In this document: positions 22,933 through 34,089 of the stretch, one piece after another
Layout of the letters: each line of letters begins with the position of its first letter
How positions within the stretch are numbered: position 1 is the first letter of the stretch
Source: Siphonodentalium dalli
Lineage: Eukaryota > Mollusca > Scaphopoda > Gadilida > Siphonodentaliidae
Assembly: GCA_032622095.1 (NCBI GenBank)
Contig: CP136064.1
Span: 113,942,004 to 114,006,003, forward strand
Reading direction: 5' to 3'
DNA: 64,000 bases
Notes under the pieces: generated by a model
Databases searched by the model: none
The model's input: only the letters and a program-made list of their open reading frames with translations
What the model was told of the DNA's origin: nothing
Position numbers and translations under genes: made by a program

Positions 22933-24170
22933 ACTTTATATTATTCGGCCTCACTGCCTCGACAATCATGAACGAACATTATGTTATTGAACTCTAGGTT
23001 TACAAGGCGGAGCCATTCCTCCACGTACTTTATATGTAGCATCGAGACACCACGTGTGTGACATCCAAATGGTCAAAGATGTCTCTTTCAGTACCATTTA
23101 GTCGAGAAGACTAGGTTCCCGGCATGTTGTTCCAAATTCCGTATACATAATTATGAAGGAGGAATGCTTATCTACATGCTTATATACTTTCAGGCTTCCA
23201 ATCGCCACGAGGTTTTATAACAAATGCGTTGATTTTTAGACACCTGTCACTTCCTTTGGATACCACTACTGCATGTACTAGTACTTCTACTGTTCTAACA
23301 TTAAAAAAGGCAAAAATTATTTCTGATCTTGAACATCCAACATATAGCTCCGACGAAAAACAAAAAATAATGGAAGACTTGCTGATCAGCATGATGATAC
23401 ATCCAAATGTGATGAATGGATGTTCGCTTTAAATTGGAGGATAAAATAGAGTCAATTAAAGACTGACCAAGTCAGTCGACAATGACTGGAATCCTCATTT
23501 CAGATTAAACCAAAAGTGAATAAAATTCAGATCCATTCACATTAAACAAGTGATGAAGCCCATGTCATTGTGTCCCAGGTTATATTAAAACCAAAGCGAT
23601 GAAATAATTTAGTATGGCTACCAATTTACCATATTCAAGTTAACTCATCTCACCCTAACAGTGATAACAGATATATGTGTTATCTATTTCAGTATGAATG
23701 GATGTTCCCTAATAGAAGAAAAACAATTAAATGAGTCTATTAAAGAATGTCTCAATTGCCACTGACGTAGAAGGCTTGGTCACCAATCCAGCAGTGGTAC
23801 ATTAGTTGATTTGAAAGACTTGAATCACCAAGTCTGGATCAACAAAATCATGGTGATTGCACAATAATTTGCACAATGATCCTTCAAATGCAATAGGTTC
23901 AAACAACTGAACCAGCATTAAAGGGTGCATGTACAAAAAGTCAATTACTAAATCGCCAATAAAAATTTGTGAATTATATTATTAGATCTATATTATTCCA
24001 ACATACTCACATATGGGGACGATTAAAATGAAAGTAAATGTCTGTCGAGACGACACTTTCAAAATATGTGAGGAATATACATAGTGCCAATTTGTAGGGG
24101 TAATCCAAACACATGAACATCCAAAATTATAGAAGTCGAAATGGAAGCAATGCGATGAGGAACAATCCGC
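22933..24170. other. No gene recognised
   Basis: AT-rich. A short frame at 23229-23432 ends in MNGCSL, and similar DNA (GAATGGATGTTCSCT) recurs at about 23413 and 23697, suggesting a small diverged duplication. The frame has no recognisable domain. Confidence 0.35.
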
Positions 24171-24738
24171 GGAACCATGGTTAGATCTCGTGCAAAATGG
24201 ATAGAGGAAGGCGAAAAACCAACAAAATATTTTCTAAATTTAGAAAAACGTAATTACATTTCCAAAACCCTGACCAGCCTGACAGTTGCGAATGATAGTA
24301 CAATCACAAAACAAACCGATATCATGAAAGAAGTCCGAAATTTTTATCTTAATTTATACTCATATAGGTCAATGGACGATCGCGATTTAAAATCCCTTCT
24401 TAATGATGGAACAGTTCCTAAACTAAGCACCATGCAGGCCTCAAGTATTGAAGAACCTTTAACCTTGCAAGAATTAACAGATGCGCTTAAGACCACAAAA
24501 CATAATAAAAGCCCAGGGCCATCCGGATACATCGTTTTCAGTGGGGGAGCTATCAATCACACAAAAACAAGGTATTATAACGTTCATCCCAAAAAAGGAT
24601 AAAAATAGGCAGATGCTAAAAAACTGGCGTCACATCACCCTTTTGAATACATCTTACAAACTAGCCTTGTCATGCATAGCTGACAGAATAAAACGTGTGC
24701 TCCCATCTATAATCAACCCCGATCAAACTGGCGGGTAG
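24160..24738 (+). pseudogene. Tx1/L1-like LINE reverse transcriptase fragment
   Basis: The first frame (24177-24602) has RSRAKWIEEGEKPTKYFLNL, the linker motif before the RT domain in L1/Tx1-clade ORF2, then EEPLTLQELTDALKTTKHNK and SPGPSG. A second frame (24481-24738) has GIITFIPKKDKN, LKNWRHITLLNTSYKLA and INPDQTGG, matching the RT fingers. Between them the sequence expected after SPGPSG is missing and the frame shifts, so an internal deletion is likely. It stops before RT motif A. This belongs to a different LINE clade from the element at 15.8-21.1 kb. Confidence 0.85.
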
Positions 24739-24749
24739 ATATATAGGTG

Positions 24750-24835
24750 ACCGGTTCTACTATACGCAGCAAGTCCCTGGATATGCAGCAAGTCCCCGGT
24801 AAACTCAGCAAGTCCCTGGTATATGCAGCAAGTCC
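24750..24835. repeat. Short tandem repeat, ~21-bp unit
   Basis: Four copies of GCAGCAAGTCCCTGGTAT or close variants directly after the truncated LINE fragment. Confidence 0.75.
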
Positions 24836-25309
24836 CTCTCGCCAAGGGTGGTTTACGGCGGATTAGCCATGCGTGTTTACACAACGATATGTTTAATCAG
24901 TGGAGGTGCTGATTACAAAGGGCTTTAATCAAAGGGCTTTAATTTGATCGTAATACTGATAGATTATTGAAGGGAATTGGACTGAATTGTGGGACTGAAT
25001 CATTGAATGATAAAATTAAGAGTTGGATTTTTTTTAGACTGTTTTTATTGGTAAATGCAAACAAGTAACATGAGAATAGTAGAATAGCAACAAAAGAAAA
25101 ATAGAGCACAGTTTTATAAATATACATATATATATAGCAGTGAGCTGAAAGAAAAGTTTATTAGAATAAATTGTATATATATGTGGCCAGTAAGGAAGGG
25201 CAAAAACCAAGGTATTGAGGCTATTGAGGTTTTGGAAGATTTTATTGAATAAAAAAATATTTGGATACATGTATTAAAATTGTTTTCTTTATCTCTATGT
25301 TGTTTTATT

Positions 25310-25723
25310 TCACTGTCCGGTCCTGGAAACTTTGCTATGGGGGATTGTGGTAGTCTTTGCCGTTCTTTTTCTGTTTCGTTGTCCTGGTTTTTTTCCTGCA
25401 CTGACTGCTGTAAGTACCATCCTCTGGCCGTCTGTTGTTCTCAGCATCTTTTCGTGGACTGGCTTTATTTCTCTTAAAAATCCTATAGTAACGTGCACTT
25501 GTCCTAAATTAAACGTCTTGTCGAAACCAAGCACTGTTGTTGCTGCTGTGGGGTGACTACAACAGAATCTCTTTATGTCCATTAGTTGATCCTGGGTGAA
25601 AAGTTTAACAGTTGGCACTTTATCCTTTGTGTGAATAACTTTCTTAATTGGGGAAATAACCGACAAATGAGGGATTGAAGAAGACATTGCACAAGACATT
25701 GGTGATCTAACAACATTTATCAC
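25310..25723 (-). pseudogene. DDE-like transposase domain fragment
   Basis: The minus-strand frame (137 codons) includes TQDQLMDIKRFCCSHPTAAT and then VLGFDKTFNLGQVHVTIGFL. The DKTFNL-type segment with the lone Asp after a hydrophobic strand recalls the first catalytic position of RNase H-like (MULE-type) transposases and is common in uncharacterised invertebrate proteins of transposon origin. The rest (after KPVHEKM) looks out of frame or degenerate. It overlaps by 4 bp and is frame-shifted from the upstream piece at 25720-26061, so both probably belong to one broken gene. Motif-based inference only. Confidence 0.5.
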
Positions 25724-26061
25724 TGGTGATGGAACAACATGAATGTTTGTAACAGTTCTTTTTCAAGCAGGATGAAGTGATTTTGGATGTAGAACTTGTC
25801 ACTGGGGTTGAATATCGTCCGAGTCCACATTATCTCAGCTGCTGGTGATTTCGCATTACGAACTCCGCGTCCATGAATCTTTCGACATAGTGAGTTGGAG
25901 AGCGAAGGGTCATACATTGGTGGACAATATGAACGGATGCAGATATTTAATGCCGCACTAGCAGCATACATGTGTAATGTCTCTGACCAACTATTTTCTC
26001 GACAGGATGCGCGGAAAATGTTGGCATACGGGTCATGGATAACTCGGGAGTCTTTTATCAA
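25720..26061 (-). pseudogene. OTU/vertnin-like N-terminal fragment of the same transposon gene
   Basis: The minus-strand frame (113 codons) contains NSWSETLHMYAASAALNICI, then SYCPP and later IMWTRT and QNHFILL. A similar order (W-x4-H-x2-A-A-A, a YPP segment, IMWTR, then NHF) occurs in OTU-like or vertnin-like domains of invertebrate transposon-encoded proteins. It lies directly upstream, in the direction of transcription, of the DDE-like fragment. No start exon or TIR was identified. The role in the intact element is unknown. Confidence 0.4.
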
Positions 26062-26219
26062 GTCCTTTCAAAATTCACACCAACACAGCTGTCGCTTCGC
26101 TCGTTCCTTTGCGATCTACAATTTAGGTATGAATGCGAGAGATACAACGCAAAATGTAACATGAATTACGACTTCGATAATCATTGGCTGGCACTTCGAA
26201 ATGCCTTAAAAATATAATA

Positions 26220-27120
26220 ATATTATATTAAAACCCTGTTTTTTACAGACTCAAAGTATACCCTACCTTAACAGTGACCATGAACAACACACAGCATAAA
26301 TCAATTACCCGGTACCCGAGCGATGACTCTTATTGGTCCAGTAATACAGTCAACAAGAACGTCAATATATATATATATACATGGTATGCTTAACCACGTC
26401 ACAACTTTTTTTCAGTCACAGCCCCAAACGCAATTCAAGCGAGCGTTGTGTATTTTTCGCGTTTGCTGTCGAACCATGCAATATTTACAATATTTACAAT
26501 ACGGTCTCAATATGGTTAAATTTACTAATTATACTGTTAAATTCCAATTATAGCTGCACATAGTGTTTGGAACATTGAATATGCACCTTAAATATTACAC
26601 ACCATCGACCACTTTAGCCGGTTAATAAGGGAAATTTAAAGTTATTCTGAAGACAACAAAATTATCTATTGTTTTTTATCACCATTGTTGTTGCTAAAGA
26701 AAGTCCATTTAAGGCAAAATATATCAAGGTAGTACCTAGTATCGGTTAATTGGTCTTGCTTTTAAGTTGAGCGATCATTGTTAAAATTGTCCTTACTTAT
26801 TGTGTAGCTTTAAATATTGTCTAATTGCATGTCACAGGTAAGAAAGTAAGCCAGGGCATGGAAGAGCAAAACTCTTCCATGTCTTGGACTGAGAACATGA
26901 ATGAGTGAATGTATTTGTCTCTTTCTTTGTTGTTATTCTTCTTAATCAATAAAAAATTTAAAAACAATTAAAAGTACTTCTACTGTCACAATATTATATG
27001 TACTGAAGTAGCACGAACATTCACATGACTCGCGGACGATAAATGAACTCGGCACGCGACTTGTGTTCCTGTTTGATGACCGGGATGGCGGTAGTAAGCG
27101 CGAGTTTCCTACTGCCGTGT
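26220..27120. other. Upstream flank of the chitin-binding gene; no gene recognised
   Basis: AT-rich. A GGAAGAGCAAAACTCTTCC inverted repeat lies near 26861. The (AT)n stretch near 26365 and the short open frames around 26323-26563 have no support. Confidence 0.35.
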
Positions 27121-27157
27121 GTCCGGTTATGAAGTGTGTATCGTCCCGTCCTGTATT

Positions 27158-27163
27158 TATAAA
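27158..27163 (+). promoter_or_regulatory. TATA box of the chitin-binding gene
   Basis: TATAAA within TATTTATAAACTG. A pyrimidine-flanked A at about 27188 (CCTCATTAC) lies 30 bp downstream and is a plausible initiator. The resulting 5' leader would be about 35 nt before the ATG at 27223. Sequence inference only. Confidence 0.5.
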
Positions 27164-27222
27164 CTGTATCGTCGTTGATCTTTCCTCATTACATTTCCAT
27201 GTCGCTTCGGGAATTTTGAGAA

Positions 27223-27259
27223 ATGGAGAATCAATTTAATGCAATCGTTCTCTTCATAG
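27223..27259 (+). CDS. Exon 1 of secreted chitin-binding glycine-rich protein
   Basis: The ATG has purine at -3 and G at +4. It opens twelve codons (MENQFNAIVLFI) plus one base and ends at ATAG|GTAAGTTG, a near-consensus donor. Translation past the donor gives only an unconserved lysine-rich stretch. Joined to exon 2 (36262) it gives a hydrophobic core AIVLFIGLTFFV followed by KARC: a textbook signal peptide with likely cleavage just before the first cysteines. The phase-1 junction fits exactly: G from exon 1 plus GT from exon 2 makes Gly13. The promoter-like TATA box is 60 bp upstream. The alternative start at 36195 would need no exon 1, but it lacks promoter signals and would read through the acceptor. 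Confidence 0.7.
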
Positions 27260-27610
27260 GTAAGTTGCTTGTGAAAATGAAATATTTATTTATGGTTCCA
27301 GGCCAAATTCTGTGCATCAAATTCTTATTCTATGGTAACGTTTATGACGAGGTGTGCATGCCACATGAAAGACACTATCTTTTCTTTTCTTTTTTGGTTG
27401 AATTTTTATATCAAATTAGTTCATAGTTTCAATGTTATAGAGAGAGGCACAGCAAGCATTATTTTGTTATTTTTCAATTACATTCTTTGGTGTGTGTTTA
27501 CGTCTAATTTATACGTCGCGTTTAGTTTTCAATATCATTTCAGCAGAACAAAGCGAACACTTGATATATTATAGTTAGTGTGTGTTGTAACTTGAATTCA
27601 GGACCAAGAA

Positions 27611-27630
27611 TCTATATCTATATTTGCGAA

Positions 27631-27669
<39 letters not shown>

Positions 27670-29528
27670 GTTCTATAGAAATTCACAGGGGACCATCTAG
27701 ATGGTGCCAAATGGGTCTACTAGGAGTAACTTTTTACGAGAAAGATAATGGTCGGGGTTAAAATTTTCTAAAGTGACGCCGTTGTTGTCAGGGGCAGAAA
27801 AGGGGGAGGGGCAGAAAAAAAAAATGTCGGCGATTGCCACGAAACTTATATATAATGATCCCCATAATATGAGGAATCCAATGGTGTGTTTTAAATATGG
27901 CAAAAGTCGCGCCGTTCGCGTCAGGGGTGCCCGGAAGGGGGAGGGCAGAATTTTTTTCTGTCGCCGATTGCCACGAAACTTACATATAATCATCCCCATG
28001 ATATAAAGAATCCAACGGTGTGGTTTAAATATATCAAAAGTGGCGTCGTTCGAGTCAGGGTTGCACGAAAGGGGAGAGGGGCACCAAAATTGATAAAACT
28101 AATTTTAGCGCCGATTTCCACCAAATTGATATATATTCTTCTTCGTGATACAAGGAATCTAATTGTGCGATTTAAGAACGCCAAATTGTTGTCCAAACGA
28201 TGAGAGATTGGGAGGGGGTGGGCACTAAATTTGATAATAATTGGTTTAGTCGCCGATTGCCACCACACTTATACAAAAGCATCCCCATGGTATGAAGAGT
28301 CTAATGGTGTGGCTTATATCTGTCAAATGTGGCCTCATTCGAGTCAGGGGTGTATTGAAAGGGACAGGGGACCAAAATTGGTGCACAATTATTTTGGCGC
28401 CAATTTCCACCAAATTGATACACGTTCTTATCCATGATACGAGGAATCGAATCGTGTGATTTAAAGATGCCATAGTGGTGCTGTTTAGGTGAGAGATGGG
28501 GAGGAGGGATTGGCACCAAATTTGATAAAAAAAATTGTATATAAATTGTGTATAGAGATGAGAGGGACACAAAAAGATATATATATATATATATATATAT
28601 GTTTAGTGCCGATTTCCACCAGATTGATACATATTCTTCTCCGTGATACGAGGAATCTTATCATGTATAGATACACCAAATTGGTGCCCTATGGGTGAGA
28701 TATGGGGACCTTCAATTTGATACGAATTTGTATACTCGCCAATTTTCACCAATTTCATATATATGCATCTCAAATGATACAAGAAATCAAATTGTGCTGT
28801 CTGTCTGTCTTTCTGTATGTCTGTTTGTTCTATATATAACTTCACGCGGTACAATCGAGATGGCACCGAGGCGTTCTAAGAGGGGTAACTTTTAACAAGG
28901 AAGATAATGGTGCGGGTTTAGATTTAAATTAAAATGGTGCTGTTGGTGTCAGGGGAAGAAAAGGGGGAGGTCGGCAAAATTAAAAAAATATGGTGAATTA
29001 GTTTTGTCGCCGATTTCCACCAAACAAATACATCACCTCCGCAATATGGCGTTGTTCGAGTCAGCGTTGCATCAACTATTGATTTAATAAACTATTTTTA
29101 GCCCAGATTTCCACCAAATTGATATATTATTCTTCTCTATGATACGAGGAATATCATCGTGTGATTTAGTGACGACAAATTGCTGTCGTTTGGGTGAGAG
29201 ATGTGGGTTCATAACTATTCTCATAATGTGTTTAGTTGCTTATTACAACCAAACATATATATAATCATCGCCAGTATATCATGCATCCATGAGTCTAATG
29301 GGCGTGGTTTAAATATGTCAAAAGAGGCAAAAGCTGATACAATATATATTTGGCACTAATTTCCAACAAATTCATACATGTTTTTGTCTAATGGTATACT
29401 ATGAATTAAATCACATTGGTGTCGTTTGCGTCACGGATGGCGAGCGGATATGCACTATCATAAATATCCACAGCATACAGATGGTTTCACATCGCATTAA
29501 CCTGGGCAACGCCGGGTAACCCTGCTAG
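27611..29528 (+). mobile_element. Non-autonomous Helitron-like element (~1.92 kb)
   Basis: It starts TCTATATCTATATTTGCG followed by a (TCTG)n run (27632-27668), a familiar Helitron 5' end. It ends with the imperfect hairpin CCTGGGCAACGCCGGGT and then CTAG at 29525-29528. The host bases are A before (27610) and T after (29529), which fits Helitron insertion between A and T with no duplication. The interior is a diverged ~120-130-bp tandem array of a GCCGATTTCCACCAAATTGA-type segment. No Rep/helicase frame is present. A second copy of the post-TCTG head begins at about 28795, so the element contains a partial internal duplication or a nested copy. Confidence 0.8.
27770..29300. repeat. ~120-130-bp degenerate tandem array inside the Helitron
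   Basis: Repeated motifs GCCGATTTCCACCAAATTGA, GATACGAGGAATC, GTGTGATTTAA and GTCAGGGGTG recur from about 27770 to 29200 with substantial divergence, plus an (AT)n run at about 28578-28601. Confidence 0.75.
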
Positions 29529-29768
29529 TACCATATATAGGCCGTTATCTAAACATTTCCCATGAATGAATAGGAATTCTTCTGCGCTTGTTTTTGACAT
29601 CATTCACGTGATGAACTATGTCAGATGAGAATTACGATTATGGTACTATATATATCATTAGAATTGTTTTTCTTTCTATCAGTTGTCGTTTATCCATTGG
29701 ATACGATTACCGTTTCAAGAAGCCAAGCAAGGACACGTAGTCCAGGATATATTGGTAGACCTCTGCAA

Positions 29769-29791
29769 CCCCCCCCCCCCCCCCCCCCCCC
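29769..29791. repeat. C23 homopolymer run
   Basis: Twenty-three consecutive C bases, with possible length errors in assembly. Confidence 0.95.
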
Positions 29792-29884
29792 AAGGACTCA
29801 ACTCAACTGCACCCCATTAATTTTCTTTCTTAATGTCTCCTCTAATTTTTTTCGGTTCACAAGAAAAAAAAGTGGCCGCAGAGA

Positions 29885-30860
29885 CTCCAGACAAGATGGC
29901 GTCCATCATGGAGGCCATTTTTTTTATATGCACCAGGTCTCTTTGATCGCCGTTATAGTAAATATGATGTCACATGCGGTCTTGTTTTCCGTTCGATTCG
30001 TTATGGTAATATACAACCCTTACAAATTAGCCAAAAATCCGACACAAAAATCCAATATGGCGGCCAATATGGCCGCCGAAATGGGAAAATTTGCTATTTT
30101 TCGGACATTTCACCACCTTTCGTTTGTCTCTGTGGGAAAATATTGGCACCTTGATGCCAGTTTATACATGTATCGTCCAGAAGAGTCATTGGCGAACACA
30201 CGGCGACCATAATATACATTCATTCATATTTGTGTCCGATATCACGTTTTCCCAAATGCCGGTATAATCCGTTCAAAGCCAAATCGACGACAATAACGCA
30301 ATGTCTGTTTCGAATCAATTAATGTTATTGCTATCATAACAAAACCCACGTGTATATATGTGCAGGAGATACTCGAGCTAGGATTCCTCTTATATCTGAG
30401 TTGAGGAATATTAACCCAAATCCAAGATGGCGGCCAAAATGGTCACCGGAAATAGAAAAATCGCCGAAAATCGCTGATTTTAAGATCAGTGAGAGTTATT
30501 GTCACGACAACTCCACATCTGCTTACTATTGTGAGTTGGGAACACTGAGGCGAAGAACTGTCCTTATATCACATTCAAATAAAAGTCCCCCAAGTCCAAA
30601 ATGGTGTCCACTTTCTTACGATGGGCGTTATCGTTATGCGAATTATACCCACAATTACATGTTCATATGGAACATTGATATCAAATATTCACTTGCGTTT
30701 GGCCAACTCTCACAGTCAAGATGGCTGCCAAACTGGCGGCCAGAAATTGAAAAGAAGTCGAAATTGTCACATACTAATTTCAACTTTTTGTCATAATATC
30801 AATATGTATCGATTGGACGAAACGGTACATAAGCCATCTATTAGTTCCAACATAGGTCGT
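29885..30860 (+). repeat. ATGGCGGCC repeat block, left arm
   Basis: Several diverged units each contain AAGATGGCGGCCAAAATGG followed by an A/T-rich stretch. The part 30285-30855 is the reverse complement of 34090-34870, including CAATAACGCAATGTCTGTTT, GCTAGGATTC and GACAATAACTCTCACTG (inverted). The 195- and 148-codon frames here are repeat-borne. Confidence 0.8.
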
Positions 30861-31106
30861 CGCCTTCTGGAAGGATGAAAACCCACAATAATCGCGATGT
30901 GGCATTTCGAACTCCATTCTCCACTAAGATAATGGCCGTAACCGTGCATGGGTGCGCCGAATAGTCATATTATGACTTCCAAGAATCAAACCAACAGTAC
31001 CTGAGCTTATTCTGATGTGCCACATTCAGCATTATCTGGACCAGCATCCGTCTCTTCGTCACATTAATCGATCTCGCTCACACCAACACAATTTTCTACA
31101 CTTCTT

Positions 31107-32268
31107 GGTACCCTTTATGGAAGCGTATTGGTGCCATTTTGAAAAAAAAAATTGGCCCAGTAAGTGCTAATTAGCACATACGTATCAGCTAATTAGCTGA
31201 TAATAACAGCTAATTAGCACATAGTAAGTGCTAATTAGCACATACATATCAGCTAATTAGCTGATACAGCTAATTAACTGATAATAACAGCTAATTGGCT
31301 GATAATATCAGCTAATTAGCACATACGTATCAGCTAATTAGTTGATAATAATTTTCGAGAACGGTAAGGATTTCGACCGATTTGACGGCATGGGTGGGTG
31401 GCCGGCCCCAAATACCACCTAGAAACACCCCGACCCCCCCCCCCCACCCATCACCCCCGGCGGGTGCCACCCCGAGGGGGTGAAAATGGGGTATGGACCA
31501 TTTTCGAGAACGGTAAGGATTTCGACCGATTTGACGGCATGGGTGGGTGGCCGGCCCCAAATACCACTTAGAAACACCCCGACCCCCACCATCACCCCCG
31601 GGGGGGGGGGGGGGGTGCCACCCCGAGGGGGTGAAAATGGGGTATGGGTCGGGGTGTTTCTAGGTGGTATTTGGGGCCGGCCACCCACCCATGCCGTCAA
31701 ATCGGTCGAAATCCTTACCGTTCTCGAAAATGGTCCATACCCCATTTTCACCCCCTCGGGGTGGCACCCCCGGGGTGATGGGGTCGGGGGTGTTTCTAGG
31801 TGGTATTTGGGGCCGGCCACCCACCCATGCCGTCAAATCTGTCGAAATCCCTACCGTTCTCGAAAATTATGATCAGCTAATTAGCTGATACGTATGTGCT
31901 AATTAGCTGATATTATCAGCTAATTAGCTGTTATTATCAGCCAATTAGCTGATATGTATGTGCTAATTAGCACTTATTATGTGCTAATTAGCTGTTATTA
32001 TCAACTAATTAGCTGATACGTATGTGCTAATTAGCTGATACGTATGTGCTAATTAGCTGATATTATCAGCTAATTCGCTGTTATTATCAGCTAATTAGCT
32101 GATATGTATGTGCTAATTAGCACTTACTATGTGCTAATTAGCTGTTATTATCAGCTAATTAGCTGATACGTATCAGCTAATTAGCTGATACGTATGTGCT
32201 AATTAGCACTTACTGGGCCAAATTTTTTTCTTCAAAATGGCACCAATACGCTTCCATAGAAGGGTCCC
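31107..32268. mobile_element. Foldback element: 1.16-kb palindrome with palindromic AT arrays and GC core
   Basis: The outer ends are inverted: GGTACCCTTTATGGAAGCG at the left, and at the right CGCTTCCATAGAAGGGTCCC. Next inward come AATTGGCCCAGTAAGTGC and its complement. Then follow arrays of the palindromic unit TATCAGCTAATTAGCTGATA (31155-31350 and 31868-32215). The core 31353-31865 has two direct and two inverted copies of a ~130-145-bp GC-rich unit (GAACGGTAAGGATTTCGACC ... CACCCCGAGGGGGTG). This nested architecture is that of foldback transposons. No protein is encoded; the long frames are repeat translations. No target duplication was seen. Confidence 0.85.
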
Positions 32269-32583
32269 ACTAATCGGAATGTTTCAAACAGCACATATGA
32301 CGGTGTCAAGCTTACGTGTTTTTCTCGAAAGCTGGGAATTCTTATCCTTATTCTTGGCGAGCTTCGTTCGTGGTAGCTTATGGTATAATTCAGGTGCTAC
32401 ATATGCGATCTGAGCGTCATCTTGCGTGATAAACTAGAAAGGTATGCGATCGATGCGTATACTAGCTTTCAGAAGGACTTCTCTATCTGCGTATTTTTCA
32501 GATTTGGTTACCTAATGTGGATAACAAAATGTACATCAGGTGATCTTCCCATCCAGCCACTTCTCAATATATGGTTTATCAAT

Positions 32584-33960
32584 TCACATATTAACGTACT
32601 GACGTAGCCGGACAACTTCTGGATATGGCTTCGAATGTTGAAAGCCTAACATTTGACGGATGCCTTTCTGCGTAGGCGTAGAAGACCATAATGCATAATA
32701 TACCCACTCTTCTTGACCATGATCATAAGAACAGTCCTGGTGGCGTCCAGCAATATTCTCACCGTACAGATCCAAGCACATAATAACAATACACGCGGTG
32801 CTAGTTTGTGGGCATGTGTCATGATAGTGGAAATGAAATTGGACCATGACTGCACTGCCCCTTCTTTGTGTATGTCTTAGATTCAGACATGATCTCATGT
32901 GGCTTTGCTTTCCTTGTATGCTAAGATTGTGTCTTCCAATCCGTTTGGAAGCCGTTCTTAATCAACTGGACCAGGCGTGTACCATTGGCTACTACTATAT
33001 AAGCCCCCACTAGACTGGGATGTAGTCTTGAGGACGATGCATTTGATAGTTGATATGTCATACTCACGCTGGGTGGTGGTCGGTATGGTTCAAGAAAGTA
33101 CAATGCCATCAGCACAAGGGTGAAATGTACAACGTGAAGAACATCTAGAGGAATGTTACTTTCATGAGAGATTGCATTCAGATTAACCTACGTTGGGTAC
33201 ACCAAGTGATTTCGTGGTAACATCACCATTCAAAACCATTGTCATGCATGAGCCATATTAACTACTATATTCTAAAGTTATATAATATAAAGCTATATGA
33301 TCATAAAGGTCACGTTCACCAACGTACACATCCATTGCCGTCGAGACTATAAAATGTTCTTTAAACACACAGTGAAATAAATGCACCAGTTCCTGACATT
33401 TTCTTGAATAATACCGCCCACATACTGACACTAATCCAGAGAGAGGATAACAACAATTCATTCCATAAAGGCATTATCCTTTAGCCCATCCGACTGTTCT
33501 GGGTAGGCTATGATAGTATTATCCAGACAAAATTATACGTCTGGTCAAGCTGATTCAGAACGGCCTTGAAACGGATGTGGAAATACAATCTTACCACACC
33601 AAAAACACCAACACGCATGACATTCTATATCTGAAACGTGCACCTGGTGTAGGGGTGTATACCGTGGCCCATTTCATTCCCACTGTCATGGCGCATGTCC
33701 ACAAACTAGCACCGCGAGTATTGTTCTTCTCTGCTGTGAGCTATTCGACGAGACGACTGCGGGACGTCACACATTTTGCTTAGGATCATGGTCAAGAAGT
33801 GTGGGTAGTCGGCACTTTATGGTCTTCTCCTTAGCAGTTAGGCATCTGTCCAAGGGAATGAGACAGCTAGCTACCTCCGAAACACTGCCGAAGTTGTCCA
33901 TGTATGCCAATACGTTCCCTAAGTTTGTGAGTTGAACCATCTATTGAGAAGTGACTAGTT
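32584..33960. repeat. Diverged inverted repeat pair (~480-bp arms)
   Basis: 32590-33060 matches the reverse complement of 33480-33960 at reduced identity. Shared landmarks include CACAAACTAGCACCGCG, a GATCATGGTCAAGAAG segment, GATTAAGAACGGC and CATCC..ACTG..CTGGG. Minus-strand 32898-32584 and plus-strand 33577-33783 have matching partial open frames, so the ancestral unit may have been coding. I do not recognise a domain. Confidence 0.6.
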
Positions 33961-34089
33961 AACTGGGAAGTTCGCCAGGTGTACATGTCGTTATCCCCAT
34001 GGGATATGAGAAAGACATACCTTCTGTAAGCTTGTATACTTATCGACCATATGCCTTTCTAGTTCAGGATGACGAACAAATTCCGTTTT

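Noticed and set aside
29625-30796. 195- and 148-codon frames
   Set aside because: Lie in the C-run and ATGGCGGCC repeat block; the encoded sequence follows the repeat, not a protein family.
31330-31888. Pro/Gly-rich frames in the foldback core
   Set aside because: Open on both strands because the core is inverted and GC-rich; no start or domain.
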